Of a DNA stretch of 64,000 nucleotides, positions 38,131 to 46,272 are shown one piece after another (within the stretch, counting starts at the first letter, position 1; every line of letters starts with the position of its first letter). This stretch comes from Hyphomicrobiales bacterium. Its GTDB lineage: Bacteria > Pseudomonadota > Alphaproteobacteria > Rhizobiales > Rhizobiaceae. The notes under the pieces were generated by a model that did not search any database, was not told the DNA's origin, and worked only from the letters and a program-made list of their open reading frames with translations. The stretch is taken from the NCBI GenBank assembly GCA_900473185.1, contig UCKU01000017.1:31243-95242 (forward strand). Direction: 5' to 3'. The position numbers and the translations under genes are program-made.

Positions 38131-39212
38131 GCCACGCCACCCCTGACCCGCGACCAGACGATGCGGATTTTGTAATAGATCAGCGTGTCACAGGAGAGCA
38201 CGAAGAAGAGGATCAGCCCCTGGAAGACACGGGTGACCTTGTCGGAAACACCGATTGAAAGCTGCGCCGCCTCACCACCCAGATAGGTCAATGCCAGCAC
38301 CAGACCCGAAGCGATGATGCCGAGCGGATTGAGGCGGCCGAGGAAGGCGACGATGATGGCGGTGAAGCCGTAGCCCGGCGAAATCGCCGGCTGCAGGTGG
38401 CCGATGGAACCCGAAACCTCGCAGATGCCGGCAAGGCCGGCCAGCGCGCCGGAAAAGAGAAAGCTGAACCAGATCATCTTCTTCGACGAAAAGCCTGCGA
38501 AGCGCCCTGCCCGTTCCGACTGACCGAGCACGACGACTTCGAAGCCCTTCAGCGTGAAGCGCATCATGAACCAGACGAGAACCGCCGCGACGATGGCGAA
38601 GATGAAGGCCCAATGGGCGCGGCCCGATTCCTCCCAGATTGCCGGCACGATCGCTTCCGGCGCGAAATCGCGCGAGACCGGGAAATTAAAACCCTTTGGA
38701 TCACGCCATGCGCCCCGGATCAGCCAGTCGAGAAACAACTGGGCAATATAGACCAGCATCAACGACGTCAGGATCTCATTGGTATTGAAATGCGCCTTCA
38801 GGAGCGCCGGAATGGCAGCAAACAGCGCACCGCCGAGCGCGCCAAGGATCAGCATCAGCGGCAGCACCAGCGGCGAATGCCAGTCGTAGAAGACGATCGG
38901 GATATAGGAGCCGGTGATCGCGCCGATGGTGAACTGACCCTCGGCGCCGATATTCCAGTTGTTGGAGCGATAACAGACTGCGAGACCGACGGCGATCAGG
39001 ATCAGCGGTGCGGCTTTGACTGCCAATTCGTGCAGCGACCACACTTCCAGAAGCGGCTCGAGGAAGAAGGCGTCGAGTGCTTCGACCGGATCCTTGCCGA
39101 GCATGGCGAACATGATGGCGCCAAATATCAGCGTCAGGACGAGAGCGAGAAGCGGTGAAACGAAGGCATAGAGTTTCGAGACCTGCGGGCGCTTTTCAAG
39201 CTCAATGCGCAT
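38127..39212 (-). CDS. ABC transporter permease (BMP-type system, first permease)
   Basis: A 361-residue permease with a longer N-terminus than its partner, as in NupP/RnsC-type subunits. Recognisable segments are YRSNNWNIGAEGQFTIGAITGS at about 86-107, LKAHFNTNEILTSLMLVYIA and PGYGFTAIIVAFLGRLNPLG. ATG 39212 (MRIELEKRP) is chosen over ATG 39242 because GGAGG lies six bases upstream. It overlaps the ATPase gene by 11 bases. Confidence 0.87.
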   Translation of the reverse strand: MRIELEKRPQVSKLYAFVSPLLALVLTLIFGAIMFAMLGKDPVEALDAFFLEPLLEVWSLHELAVKAAPLILIAVGLAVCYRSNNWNIGAEGQFTIGAITGSYIPIVFYDWHSPLVLPLMLILGALGGALFAAIPALLKAHFNTNEILTSLMLVYIAQLFLDWLIRGAWRDPKGFNFPVSRDFAPEAIVPAIWEESGRAHWAFIFAIVAAVLVWFMMRFTLKGFEVVVLGQSERAGRFAGFSSKKMIWFSFLFSGALAGLAGICEVSGSIGHLQPAISPGYGFTAIIVAFLGRLNPLGIIASGLVLALTYLGGEAAQLSIGVSDKVTRVFQGLILFFVLSCDTLIYYKIRIVWSRVRGGVA

Positions 39213-40770
39213 GAGCAGCCTCCGCAGCATGCTTGCTTTCATGCAGCCCGCCCATCAGCAGGCCGATCTTCTCGCGCGTGAGTTCACCTGCCGCATAAGG
39301 CTTCGAAAGACGTCCCTCGGAAATGACGGCGATATCAGTCGCCACTTCGAAGATCTCGTCGAGATCCTGGCTGATGACGACGACGGCCGAACCGGCCTTT
39401 GCCAGGTCCACCAATGCCTGACGGATGCGGCTTGCCGCACCAGCGTCCACGCCCCAGGTCGGCTGATTGACGACGAGAACGGAGGGCTGGCGGTCTAGCT
39501 CGCGGCCGACGATGAATTTCTGCAGGTTGCCGCCGGAGAGCGAGCCTGCGGCGGGGTCATCGCCGCTCTTGCGCACGTCCATGGCCTCCGAAATGCGCCG
39601 TGCGGCAGATTTTACCGCACTGTAGCGGATGATGCCGAGGATACCGAGGAAGGCTTTGCGGTCCGACTGGCTGCGGGCCAGCACCAGATTGTCGGAGAGT
39701 TTCATGGCGGAAACGGCCGCATGGCCATGCCGCTCTTCCGGCACGAAGCCGGCGCCGAGCAGGCGGCGCGCGGTAATGCCTTGCGCTCCGACCGGCTTCT
39801 TGCGGATCACGATCGCTTCGGCCGAGGTGACAGGATATTCGCCTGACAGCGCATCGAAGAGTTCGCTCTGCCCATTGCCCGCAACACCGGCGATGGCGAG
39901 GATCTCGCCTGACCGTACGGTCATGGAGACATCGCGCAGCGGCATGGCAAAGGGCGTGCGGGCGGCAACGGAAAGGTTCGAGACCGCAAGCTGCACATCA
40001 CCCTTGTCACTGCGCTCGGGATGCGTGACGGAAGCTACCTCACTGCCGACCATCATGCGGGCGAGAGAGGCTGGCGTCTCCTGCTTCGGATCGCAGGCTC
40101 CAGTTACGCGGCCATGACGCAGTACGGTGGCGCGATCACAGATGCGCTGCACCTCTTCCAGACGATGGCTGATATAGAGAACGGAGCGGCCCTCGGCGCG
40201 CAGCTTGAAGAGGGTTTCGAAGAGCTTGTCGGCCTCCTGCGGCGTAAGCACCGATGTCGGCTCGTCGAGAATGATGAGCTTCGGGTTTTGCAGCAGGGCG
40301 CGGACGATCTCGATCCGTTGGCGTTCGCCAACCGAAAGATCGGCAACATGGGCGTGCGGATCGAGCGGCAGGCCATAGGCCTGTGACAGCGCCCTCGCCT
40401 CTTCGGCGATCCTGCCGATCGGAATGCGATCATCGAGCGAAAGCGCGATGTTTTCGGCAACGGTCAGCGCCTCGAACAGCGAGAAATGCTGGAAGACCAT
40501 GCCAATGCCGAGTTTGCGGGCTTCGCCCGGCGAGGTGATTGTGACCGGTTTTCCATCCCAGACAATATGCCCGTCCGTCGGCTCCAGAACGCCAAACAGC
40601 ATCTTGACCAGTGTGGATTTGCCTGCGCCATTTTCGCCGAGGAGCGCATGAATTTCGCCCGGCGCTATATCGAGATCGATTTCTTTGCAGGCGGCAAAGC
40701 TACCGAAGAATTTCGTCAGCTTCTGGACCGATAATAACGCACCGGAAGCCGGCACATTCAATGGCGACAC
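39202..40770 (-). CDS. ABC transporter ATP-binding protein (BMP-type system)
   Basis: A 522-residue double-ABC ATPase. The first Walker A is GENGAGKST with signature LSVGERQRIEIVRALL; the second module has a degenerate P-loop GVAGNGQSE and LSGGNLQKFIVGRELD followed by VNQPTWGVDAGAAS instead of a DEPT box, as usual for this family. The start is GTG (40768-40770) after GAGGGGAAC. It lies 39 bases downstream of the quinone oxidoreductase gene on the same strand. Confidence 0.9.
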   Translation of the reverse strand: MSPLNVPASGALLSVQKLTKFFGSFAACKEIDLDIAPGEIHALLGENGAGKSTLVKMLFGVLEPTDGHIVWDGKPVTITSPGEARKLGIGMVFQHFSLFEALTVAENIALSLDDRIPIGRIAEEARALSQAYGLPLDPHAHVADLSVGERQRIEIVRALLQNPKLIILDEPTSVLTPQEADKLFETLFKLRAEGRSVLYISHRLEEVQRICDRATVLRHGRVTGACDPKQETPASLARMMVGSEVASVTHPERSDKGDVQLAVSNLSVAARTPFAMPLRDVSMTVRSGEILAIAGVAGNGQSELFDALSGEYPVTSAEAIVIRKKPVGAQGITARRLLGAGFVPEERHGHAAVSAMKLSDNLVLARSQSDRKAFLGILGIIRYSAVKSAARRISEAMDVRKSGDDPAAGSLSGGNLQKFIVGRELDRQPSVLVVNQPTWGVDAGAASRIRQALVDLAKAGSAVVVISQDLDEIFEVATDIAVISEGRLSKPYAAGELTREKIGLLMGGLHESKHAAEAAHAH

Positions 40771-40809
40771 GTTCCCCTCATTTCTTCTGCCGACCGGTCC
40801 GTTCGGATC

Positions 40810-41790
40810 TCATGGAATCAGCAGCGTCGTTCCGGTTGTTTTTCTTGTTTCCAGATCTGCGTGGGCCCGCCCAACCTCACGCAGCGGATAGGTTTGGTTG
40901 ATATTGATACGCACTTTGTTGCTGCGCACAACATCAAATAGATGGTTTGCACAATCGGTTAGCTCCTGGCGTGAGGCGATATAGCTGAAGAGCGTCGGGC
41001 GCGTGGCATAGAGTGAGCCCCTCTGGGCGAGATGCGCCATGGTAAAATTCTCGATCGCGCCCGAGGATTGTCCAAACGACGCGAACAGCCCGCGCGGCTT
41101 CAGGCAATCCAGCGATTGCGGGAAAGTGTCGCGGCCGATCGAGTCATAGACCACGTCGACACCCTTGCCACCAGTGATCTCCCGCACGCGCTCTGCGAAG
41201 TTCTCGGTCCTGTAGTTGATGACATGGTCATAGCCATGTTCGAGCGCCAGCTGAACCTTGTCCGCAGAACCTGCCGTGCCGATGACGGTAGCGCCAAGCG
41301 CCTTCGCCCACTGGCCAGCGATGAGGCCGACACCGCCGGCTGCGGCATGAAACAGCAGCACGGTCTCGGGGCCGACCTTGAAGGTGCGGTTCAGCAGATA
41401 CTCGGCCGTCATGCCCTTCAGCATCATGGCAGCGGCCGTTTCCAGGCTGATGCCGTCAGGCACCTTTACCAGATGTTTCGTCTCGATATTGCGTGCCGCG
41501 CTATAGGCGCCATCGGCACTGGCATACGCGACGCGGTCGCCCACGGCGAAATCGGTCACACCGGGGCCAATTGACGTGACGACGCCGGCGGCTTCCTTGC
41601 CGGTCACGAAGGGCAGATGCGGCGCCTTGTAGGTGCCGTCACGGAAATAGACATCGATGAAATTCAGCCCGACCGCTTCCTGGCGGATCTGCACCTGACC
41701 CACGGATGGCGGCGGCAGATCGATATCGACATATTCGAAAACCTCGGGACCACCGTTTCTGGAGAAAGAAACCGCCTTCGTCTTTGTCAT
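40810..41790 (-). CDS. NADPH:quinone oxidoreductase (QOR family)
   Basis: A 326-residue medium-chain dehydrogenase/reductase without the catalytic-zinc Cys ligands, which places it with quinone oxidoreductases. The N-terminal GroES-like domain holds VGLNFIDVYFRDGTY and TGKEAAGVV. The Rossmann motif HAAAGGVGLIAGQWAKALGA is near residue 150, and the C-terminus has GRAHADLETRKTTGTTLLIP. It reduces quinones or enones with NADPH. 11 bases downstream of pcs and 39 upstream of the transporter operon, so it may be part of a longer transcript. Confidence 0.88.
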   Translation of the reverse strand: MTKTKAVSFSRNGGPEVFEYVDIDLPPPSVGQVQIRQEAVGLNFIDVYFRDGTYKAPHLPFVTGKEAAGVVTSIGPGVTDFAVGDRVAYASADGAYSAARNIETKHLVKVPDGISLETAAAMMLKGMTAEYLLNRTFKVGPETVLLFHAAAGGVGLIAGQWAKALGATVIGTAGSADKVQLALEHGYDHVINYRTENFAERVREITGGKGVDVVYDSIGRDTFPQSLDCLKPRGLFASFGQSSGAIENFTMAHLAQRGSLYATRPTLFSYIASRQELTDCANHLFDVVRSNKVRININQTYPLREVGRAHADLETRKTTGTTLLIP

Positions 41791-41801
41791 CTCAGTCTAC
41801 C

Positions 41802-42527
41802 TCATTTACGTCCAAGCGCCGGGAAGAATTGGAGCACGGCACCGATAACGTAAAGATAGATCCCGCTCACGATGAAGAGAACGACCGCCCATTGCGGCAT
41901 GTCGAAATGCTTCAGCAGCGAATAGGCACCGAGTGCCGACCACAGCAGAAAGACGCCGAGGTTCAAAGGGCGCAGACGCTGGACCCGTACGGGGTGCAGG
42001 AAGTTGATCGGCAGGAAAGTCAGGATCACGGAGACGGTGACGACGATAAAGGCGGTCATTTCGCTCGCATGCATGACGAAGAGCGTGAAGACCACCATAT
42101 TCCAGACGACGGGGAAGCCGGAAAAGAAATACTCCTCCGTCTTCATGCCCGTATCGGCATAGTAGATGGCACTGGAAACGACGATCATGCCGGCGGCGGC
42201 GAAGGACCAGGGCTCGCCGATCATGCCGCTCTGATAGAGCGCAAAGGCCGGCAGCAGCACGTAGGTCACGTAGTCGATGATATTGTCGAGCGTATCGCCG
42301 GACCAGTTGGGCAGGACTTCCTTGACGCGCACCTTGCGGGCGATTGGCCCGTCGATGCCATCGACCAGCAGCGCAAGGCCCAGCCACCAGAACATGTCGA
42401 CGAAGCGATGCTCGGCGGCGGCCACCACCCCGAGAAAGGCAAGGAAGGAACCGGACGCCGTCAGTATATGGACGGAAAATGCGCGCATTTCCGCGTAAGG
42501 AACGCGCTTGTAATTGAAGATTTTCAT
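41802..42527 (-). CDS. pcs: Phosphatidylcholine synthase
   Basis: A 241-residue inner-membrane CDP-alcohol phosphotransferase that joins choline directly to CDP-diacylglycerol, a pathway established in Sinorhizobium and other host-associated bacteria. The motif DG-x2-AR-x12-G-x3-D-x3-D is present (DGPIARKVRVKEVLPNWSGD followed by TLDNIID, about residues 60-86). About seven to eight helices. It starts at ATG after GGGGGAAC. Choline-derived phosphatidylcholine is important for rhizobial symbiosis; the gene suggests a plant-associated host. Confidence 0.93.
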   Translation of the reverse strand: MKIFNYKRVPYAEMRAFSVHILTASGSFLAFLGVVAAAEHRFVDMFWWLGLALLVDGIDGPIARKVRVKEVLPNWSGDTLDNIIDYVTYVLLPAFALYQSGMIGEPWSFAAAGMIVVSSAIYYADTGMKTEEYFFSGFPVVWNMVVFTLFVMHASEMTAFIVVTVSVILTFLPINFLHPVRVQRLRPLNLGVFLLWSALGAYSLLKHFDMPQWAVVLFIVSGIYLYVIGAVLQFFPALGRK

Positions 42528-42775
42528 GTTCCCCCGTGACCACCTGTCGCGCCCCGCGCCGCGGCGGGCGTCGTTTTTCGCCTAATATGCATCCTTTGAA
42601 TAGCTTAGCCAGCGCAAAAGCGACAGTTCATCACAGGCCAAGAATCCTGACCGTGACATGCATATTTCGCTCCCCAGCCGTGCGATGGAATGGATTGCCT
42701 TTAATTCAGCGAGGTTTTGTAATATCTGCCTCGCATGCCGATGATCATCCTGCGAACGACGAGCCCGATATCGAA

Positions 42776-43588
42776 ATGAACGCTCCTGCAAAGACCGAAG
42801 AATTCGCCTCCGCCATTCCCGCCGGCGTTTATGCCGAGACGGTGCTGAGCGTGACGCATTACACTGACCGGCTCTTCCGTTTCACGATGACCCGGCCAGA
42901 TGGCTTCCGTTTCCGTTCGGGCGAATTCGCGATGATCGGCCTGATGGTCGAAGGCAAGCCGGTCTTCCGCGCTTATTCGATCGCGAGCCCGGCCTGGGCC
43001 GAAGAGCTGGAATTCTTCTCGATCAAGGTGCCGGATGGCCCGCTGACCTCGCATCTGCAGCTTATCAAGCCGGGCGACCAGGTGCTAATGCGCAAGAAGC
43101 CGACGGGCACGCTGGTTCTCGACGCGCTCACCCCGGGCAAGCGCCTCTACATGTTCTCGACCGGCACCGGTGTCGCACCGTTCGCGAGCCTCATCCGCGA
43201 TCCGGAAACCTACGAGAAGTTCGACGAGGTCATCCTCACGCATACAACGCGCGAGATTTCCGAGCTGAAATACGGCTTCGATCTCGTCCACGAGATCCAG
43301 AACGACGAACTCCTCAAGGAAGTCGTCGGCGACAAGCTGCGCCACTATGCGACCGTCACCCGCGAAGATTTCGAATATCGCGGCCGTATCACCGACCTGA
43401 TCTCCTCCGGCAAGCTCTTCACCGATCTCGGCGTGCCGCCGATCGATCCGGCGATTGACCGCGGCATGATCTGCGGTTCTTCCGCCATGCTGAAGGACAC
43501 GAAGGAGATACTGGAAAAGGCCGGTCTCGAAGAAGGCGCCAACAGCAAGCCCGCCGAATTCGTGATCGAACGCGCCTTCGTCGGCTGA
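42776..43588 (+). CDS. fpr: Ferredoxin-NADP(+) reductase
   Basis: A 270-residue flavoenzyme exchanging electrons between NADPH and ferredoxin or flavodoxin. The FAD-binding motif RAYSIASPAW is about residues 64-73, the pyrophosphate segment is DGPLTSHLQ, the NADP-binding part is STGTGVAPFASLIRDPETYEKF, and the C-terminus ERAFVG is typical of bacterial (subclass I) Fpr. ATG 42776 gives the family N-terminus (MNAPAKTEEF); an open frame upstream to 42536 lacks family sequence. The 248-base gap before it holds the divergent pcs and fpr promoters, which I cannot place. Confidence 0.93.
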   Translation: MNAPAKTEEFASAIPAGVYAETVLSVTHYTDRLFRFTMTRPDGFRFRSGEFAMIGLMVEGKPVFRAYSIASPAWAEELEFFSIKVPDGPLTSHLQLIKPGDQVLMRKKPTGTLVLDALTPGKRLYMFSTGTGVAPFASLIRDPETYEKFDEVILTHTTREISELKYGFDLVHEIQNDELLKEVVGDKLRHYATVTREDFEYRGRITDLISSGKLFTDLGVPPIDPAIDRGMICGSSAMLKDTKEILEKAGLEEGANSKPAEFVIERAFVG

Positions 43589-43611
43589 GGCCAGAATATA
43601 TATTCTCAGGT

Positions 43612-43641
43612 AACGGCTCCGGAAACGGGGCCGTTTCTATT
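43612..43641 (+). terminator. Rho-independent terminator of fpr
   Basis: 10-bp stem (AACGGCTCCG / CGGGGCCGTT, one T-G wobble) closed by a GAAA tetraloop and followed by TTTCTATTTC. It runs into the stop of the convergent GntR gene. Confidence 0.8.
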
Positions 43642-44251
43642 TCTGGCTTAGATAATCGATCAGATCGGCCATGGCCTCGCGCGCCTGCTCGACCTCACCC
43701 TGATGAATAGCCCTGATGACCGCGACGTGGAGAGAAATGGAGCGATCCATCCGTTCCGGATTGGCGGTCGAATACCACAGGCGGCGAGAATGGGTCTGGA
43801 CTGGCCCCAATGCTGCGGTCATGAAGCTGTTCGGGCAGGCATCCTCGAGGATCTCGTCAAAGGCCTTGTCGGCGGCAAAAAAGCCCGCCACATCGCCGCT
43901 GACGGCGCATTCTTCCATGGCGCGGGCGCAGGCGGCGAGCCGGGTCCTCTGCTCCTCATTCGCAGCATCGGCGACGAGAGCTGCCGCAACCGGCTCCAGC
44001 TTGCGGCGCACCTGCATGACATTAGCATGATCTTCAGTATGGATTTCGGCGATCTGCAGGCCGACGCGCGGCTTCACTACGATCAGCCCCTGCCAGGCCA
44101 GCTTCTGGATCGCTTCGCGCACCGGTGTGCGGCCATGGCCCGCAAGATCGATGAGCTGTTTTTCCGTTACCAACGCACCCGGCGCCAAAGCCAGCGTCAC
44201 GATAGCGTGCTCCAGCGCCAGATAGGCGAGATGGCTTAGCGATTCCTGCAT
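43637..44251 (-). CDS. GntR-family regulator, FCD subgroup
   Basis: A 204-residue repressor: winged helix at residues about 5-70 (LVTEKQLIDLAGHGRTPVRE then AIQKLAWQGLIVVKPRVG), then a compact FCD domain with HVAVIRAIHQGEVEQAREAM. It is shorter than the other GntR protein in this window (264 aa). Its promoter is bracketed by two identical palindromes, so autorepression is likely. It is convergent with fpr and downstream of the MacAB genes; its regulon is not evident from location alone. Confidence 0.9.
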   Translation of the reverse strand: MQESLSHLAYLALEHAIVTLALAPGALVTEKQLIDLAGHGRTPVREAIQKLAWQGLIVVKPRVGLQIAEIHTEDHANVMQVRRKLEPVAAALVADAANEEQRTRLAACARAMEECAVSGDVAGFFAADKAFDEILEDACPNSFMTAALGPVQTHSRRLWYSTANPERMDRSISLHVAVIRAIHQGEVEQAREAMADLIDYLSQK

Positions 44252-44268
44252 GCGGGCGAATCCCAGAC

Positions 44269-44278
44269 TGATATATCA
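44269..44278. promoter_or_regulatory. GntR operator copy 1 (TGATATATCA)
   Basis: Perfect 10-bp palindrome that abuts the -10 element of the gntR promoter on its downstream side, 18 bases before the start codon. Confidence 0.75.
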
Positions 44279-44307
44279 ATACTGGCACGGTTAGATGCCA
44301 AAGACAA
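44279..44307 (-). promoter_or_regulatory. Candidate gntR promoter
   Basis: On the minus strand TTGTCT (44307-44302), a 17-base spacer, CAGTAT (44284-44279). The two palindromes lie immediately downstream of the -10 and seven bases upstream of the -35. Confidence 0.55.
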
Positions 44308-44314
44308 GTTATCC

Positions 44315-44324
44315 TGATATATCA
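44315..44324. promoter_or_regulatory. GntR operator copy 2 (TGATATATCA)
   Basis: Second perfect copy of the same palindrome, 46 bases centre to centre from the first and upstream of the -35. Confidence 0.75.
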
Positions 44325-44351
44325 AAGTCATGCAGGACGCGAGAGCACTAC

Positions 44352-45554
44352 CTATTCGTGACGCAACGCCTCGATGGGATTGAGCTGTGCTGCGCGTCTG
44401 GCCGGAAAGAAGCCGAAGATCATGCCGATTGCCGCCGAGAAGACGAAGGCGATGAAGATGATGAGCGGGCTGACCACGAAGGGCACATTAAGGAAGGTGA
44501 CCGTACCGTATGCAAGTGTCAGACCCAGCATGATGCCGGCTATGCCGCCGAAGAGCGACAGGGCGACGGCCTCGACGAGGAATTGCGTCAGCACCTGATT
44601 TTCAAGTGCGCCGATCGCAAGACGGATACCGATCTCGCGCGTGCGCTCCGTCACCGATACCAGCATGATGTTCATGATGCCGATGCCGCCGACGAGCAGG
44701 CTGACGGCGGCGACCGCGCCGAGCAGCCCCGTCAGCAACGTCGTCGTACCAGTCATGGCTTCGGCGATCTGCGTCATGTCATTGACGTTGAAATCGTCCT
44801 GACGGCCGGGGATGATCTTGCGGCGTTCGCGCAACAGGTTTTCGACATCGGCTTGCACCTTTGATGTCGAGACGCCGTCACGCGCCGAGATGAGGATCGT
44901 CGGCACATTGGAGCTGCCGCTGATGCGTCGCTGGAACACCTTGACGGGCATGATGACAGCATCGTCCTGGTCGTTGCCCATGCCGGACTGGCCGCGCTTT
45001 GCCAGGACGCCGATGACAGGGCAGGAAACCTTGCCGACACGGATCAGCTGGCCGGTCGGATCGGCGGCGCCGAAAAGCTGCTCGCGCACGGTCTCGCCGA
45101 TGATGCAGCGCGACTGGCCGCGCTCTTCCGCCGGCGTGAAATTGCGGCCAAGCGCCAGATCCCAGTCCTGTGCGATGAAATAGTCGTTGGTCGTGCCATA
45201 GACCGTGGTGGAATGGTTCTGCCCACCGAAGATCACCGTCGCCGTTGACTGATTGGATGGCGCCACCGCCCGCAGGCCGGAGACCTGATCGCGGATCGCC
45301 TCGACATCCTTCAGCGTGAAGCGCCGCGCCTCGGAGCTGGCGCGGCCGGGACCAAACTGGCCGGGGCGCACGAAGAGCATGTTGGTGCCGAGGCGCGAGA
45401 GCTCGGTCGAAACCTGCGCCGTCGTGCCATTGCCGATCGTGACGAGCGCGATGACGGCCGCAACGCCGATGACGACGCCGAGCACGGTCAAGAAGGAACG
45501 CAGAAGATTGCGGCTGATGGCGCGCAGCGCCAGCTTCAGCGTCTCAAAGAACAT
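44352..45554 (-). CDS. MacB-type ABC transporter permease
   Basis: A 400-residue protein with one N-terminal helix (RNLLRSFLTVLGVVIGVAAVIALVTIGNG), a periplasmic MacB-PCD domain of about 200 residues and three C-terminal FtsX-type helices. The typical GGIGIMNIMLVSVTERTREIGIR segment precedes helix 3, and PARRAAQLNPIEALRHE ends the protein. ATG 45554 is chosen since GGAGG lies seven bases upstream; it overlaps the ATPase gene by 11 bases. In E. coli MacB the ATPase and permease are one chain; here they are two. Confidence 0.9.
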   Translation of the reverse strand: MFFETLKLALRAISRNLLRSFLTVLGVVIGVAAVIALVTIGNGTTAQVSTELSRLGTNMLFVRPGQFGPGRASSEARRFTLKDVEAIRDQVSGLRAVAPSNQSTATVIFGGQNHSTTVYGTTNDYFIAQDWDLALGRNFTPAEERGQSRCIIGETVREQLFGAADPTGQLIRVGKVSCPVIGVLAKRGQSGMGNDQDDAVIMPVKVFQRRISGSSNVPTILISARDGVSTSKVQADVENLLRERRKIIPGRQDDFNVNDMTQIAEAMTGTTTLLTGLLGAVAAVSLLVGGIGIMNIMLVSVTERTREIGIRLAIGALENQVLTQFLVEAVALSLFGGIAGIMLGLTLAYGTVTFLNVPFVVSPLIIFIAFVFSAAIGMIFGFFPARRAAQLNPIEALRHE

Positions 45555-46263
45555 GTTCCGCCCTCCGCTGATGCTCGACCTCGGTTTCCAGCTTGCCGTC
45601 GACGAAACGGAGCAGACGTCCGGCATAGGCGGCGATGTCAGGCTCGTGCGTGACCATGACGATGGTGATGCCCTGTTCGCGGTTCAGCCGCGTCATCAGA
45701 TCCATGATCTCCATGCTGGTCTTGGTGTCGAGATTGCCGGTCGGCTCGTCGGCAAGCAGCAGCGCTGGTTCGGTGACGATGGCGCGGGCGATCGCCACGC
45801 GCTGCTGCTGACCGCCAGAAAGTTCCTGCGTCTTGTGATGCTCCCTGCCCGACAGGCCGACCAGGCCGAGCGCTTCCCTCGCCCGCCTGCGCCGCTCGCC
45901 GACCGCCATGCCACGATAAATCAGCGGCAGTTCGACATTCTCCACGGCGGAGGTCCGCGACAACAGGTTGAAGCCCTGGAAGACGAAGCCCAGCATATGG
46001 CGGCGCAGCAACGTCAGCTGGCTGCGGTCGAAGCCGCCTGTCGAAATGCCCTGGAAGACGTAGTCGCCCGAGGTCGGCACGTCGAGGCAGCCGAGAATAT
46101 TCATCGCCGTCGATTTGCCGGAACCGGACGGTCCCATGATCGCGACGAATTCATGCCCGCGGATCGAGAGATTCACATGGTCGAGCGCGCGGATGGCCGC
46201 AGCGCCCTCACCGTAGATTTTCGAGACCTGCCTGAATTCAAGAAGCGGCGGGCGTTCCATCAT
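45544..46263 (-). CDS. MacB-type ABC transporter ATPase
   Basis: A 239-residue LolD/MacB-type ATPase: Walker A GPSGSGKST at about residues 44-52, Q-loop FVFQGFNLL, signature LSGGQQQRVAIARAI, Walker B LLLADEPTGNLD, switch MVTHEPD. It partners the FtsX-type permease encoded directly downstream. Substrates of such systems range from antibiotics to peptides and lipoproteins, and nothing here decides among them. Confidence 0.92.
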   Translation of the reverse strand: MMERPPLLEFRQVSKIYGEGAAAIRALDHVNLSIRGHEFVAIMGPSGSGKSTAMNILGCLDVPTSGDYVFQGISTGGFDRSQLTLLRRHMLGFVFQGFNLLSRTSAVENVELPLIYRGMAVGERRRRAREALGLVGLSGREHHKTQELSGGQQQRVAIARAIVTEPALLLADEPTGNLDTKTSMEIMDLMTRLNREQGITIVMVTHEPDIAAYAGRLLRFVDGKLETEVEHQRRAEHVL

Positions 46264-46272
46264 CGGCCCCCG

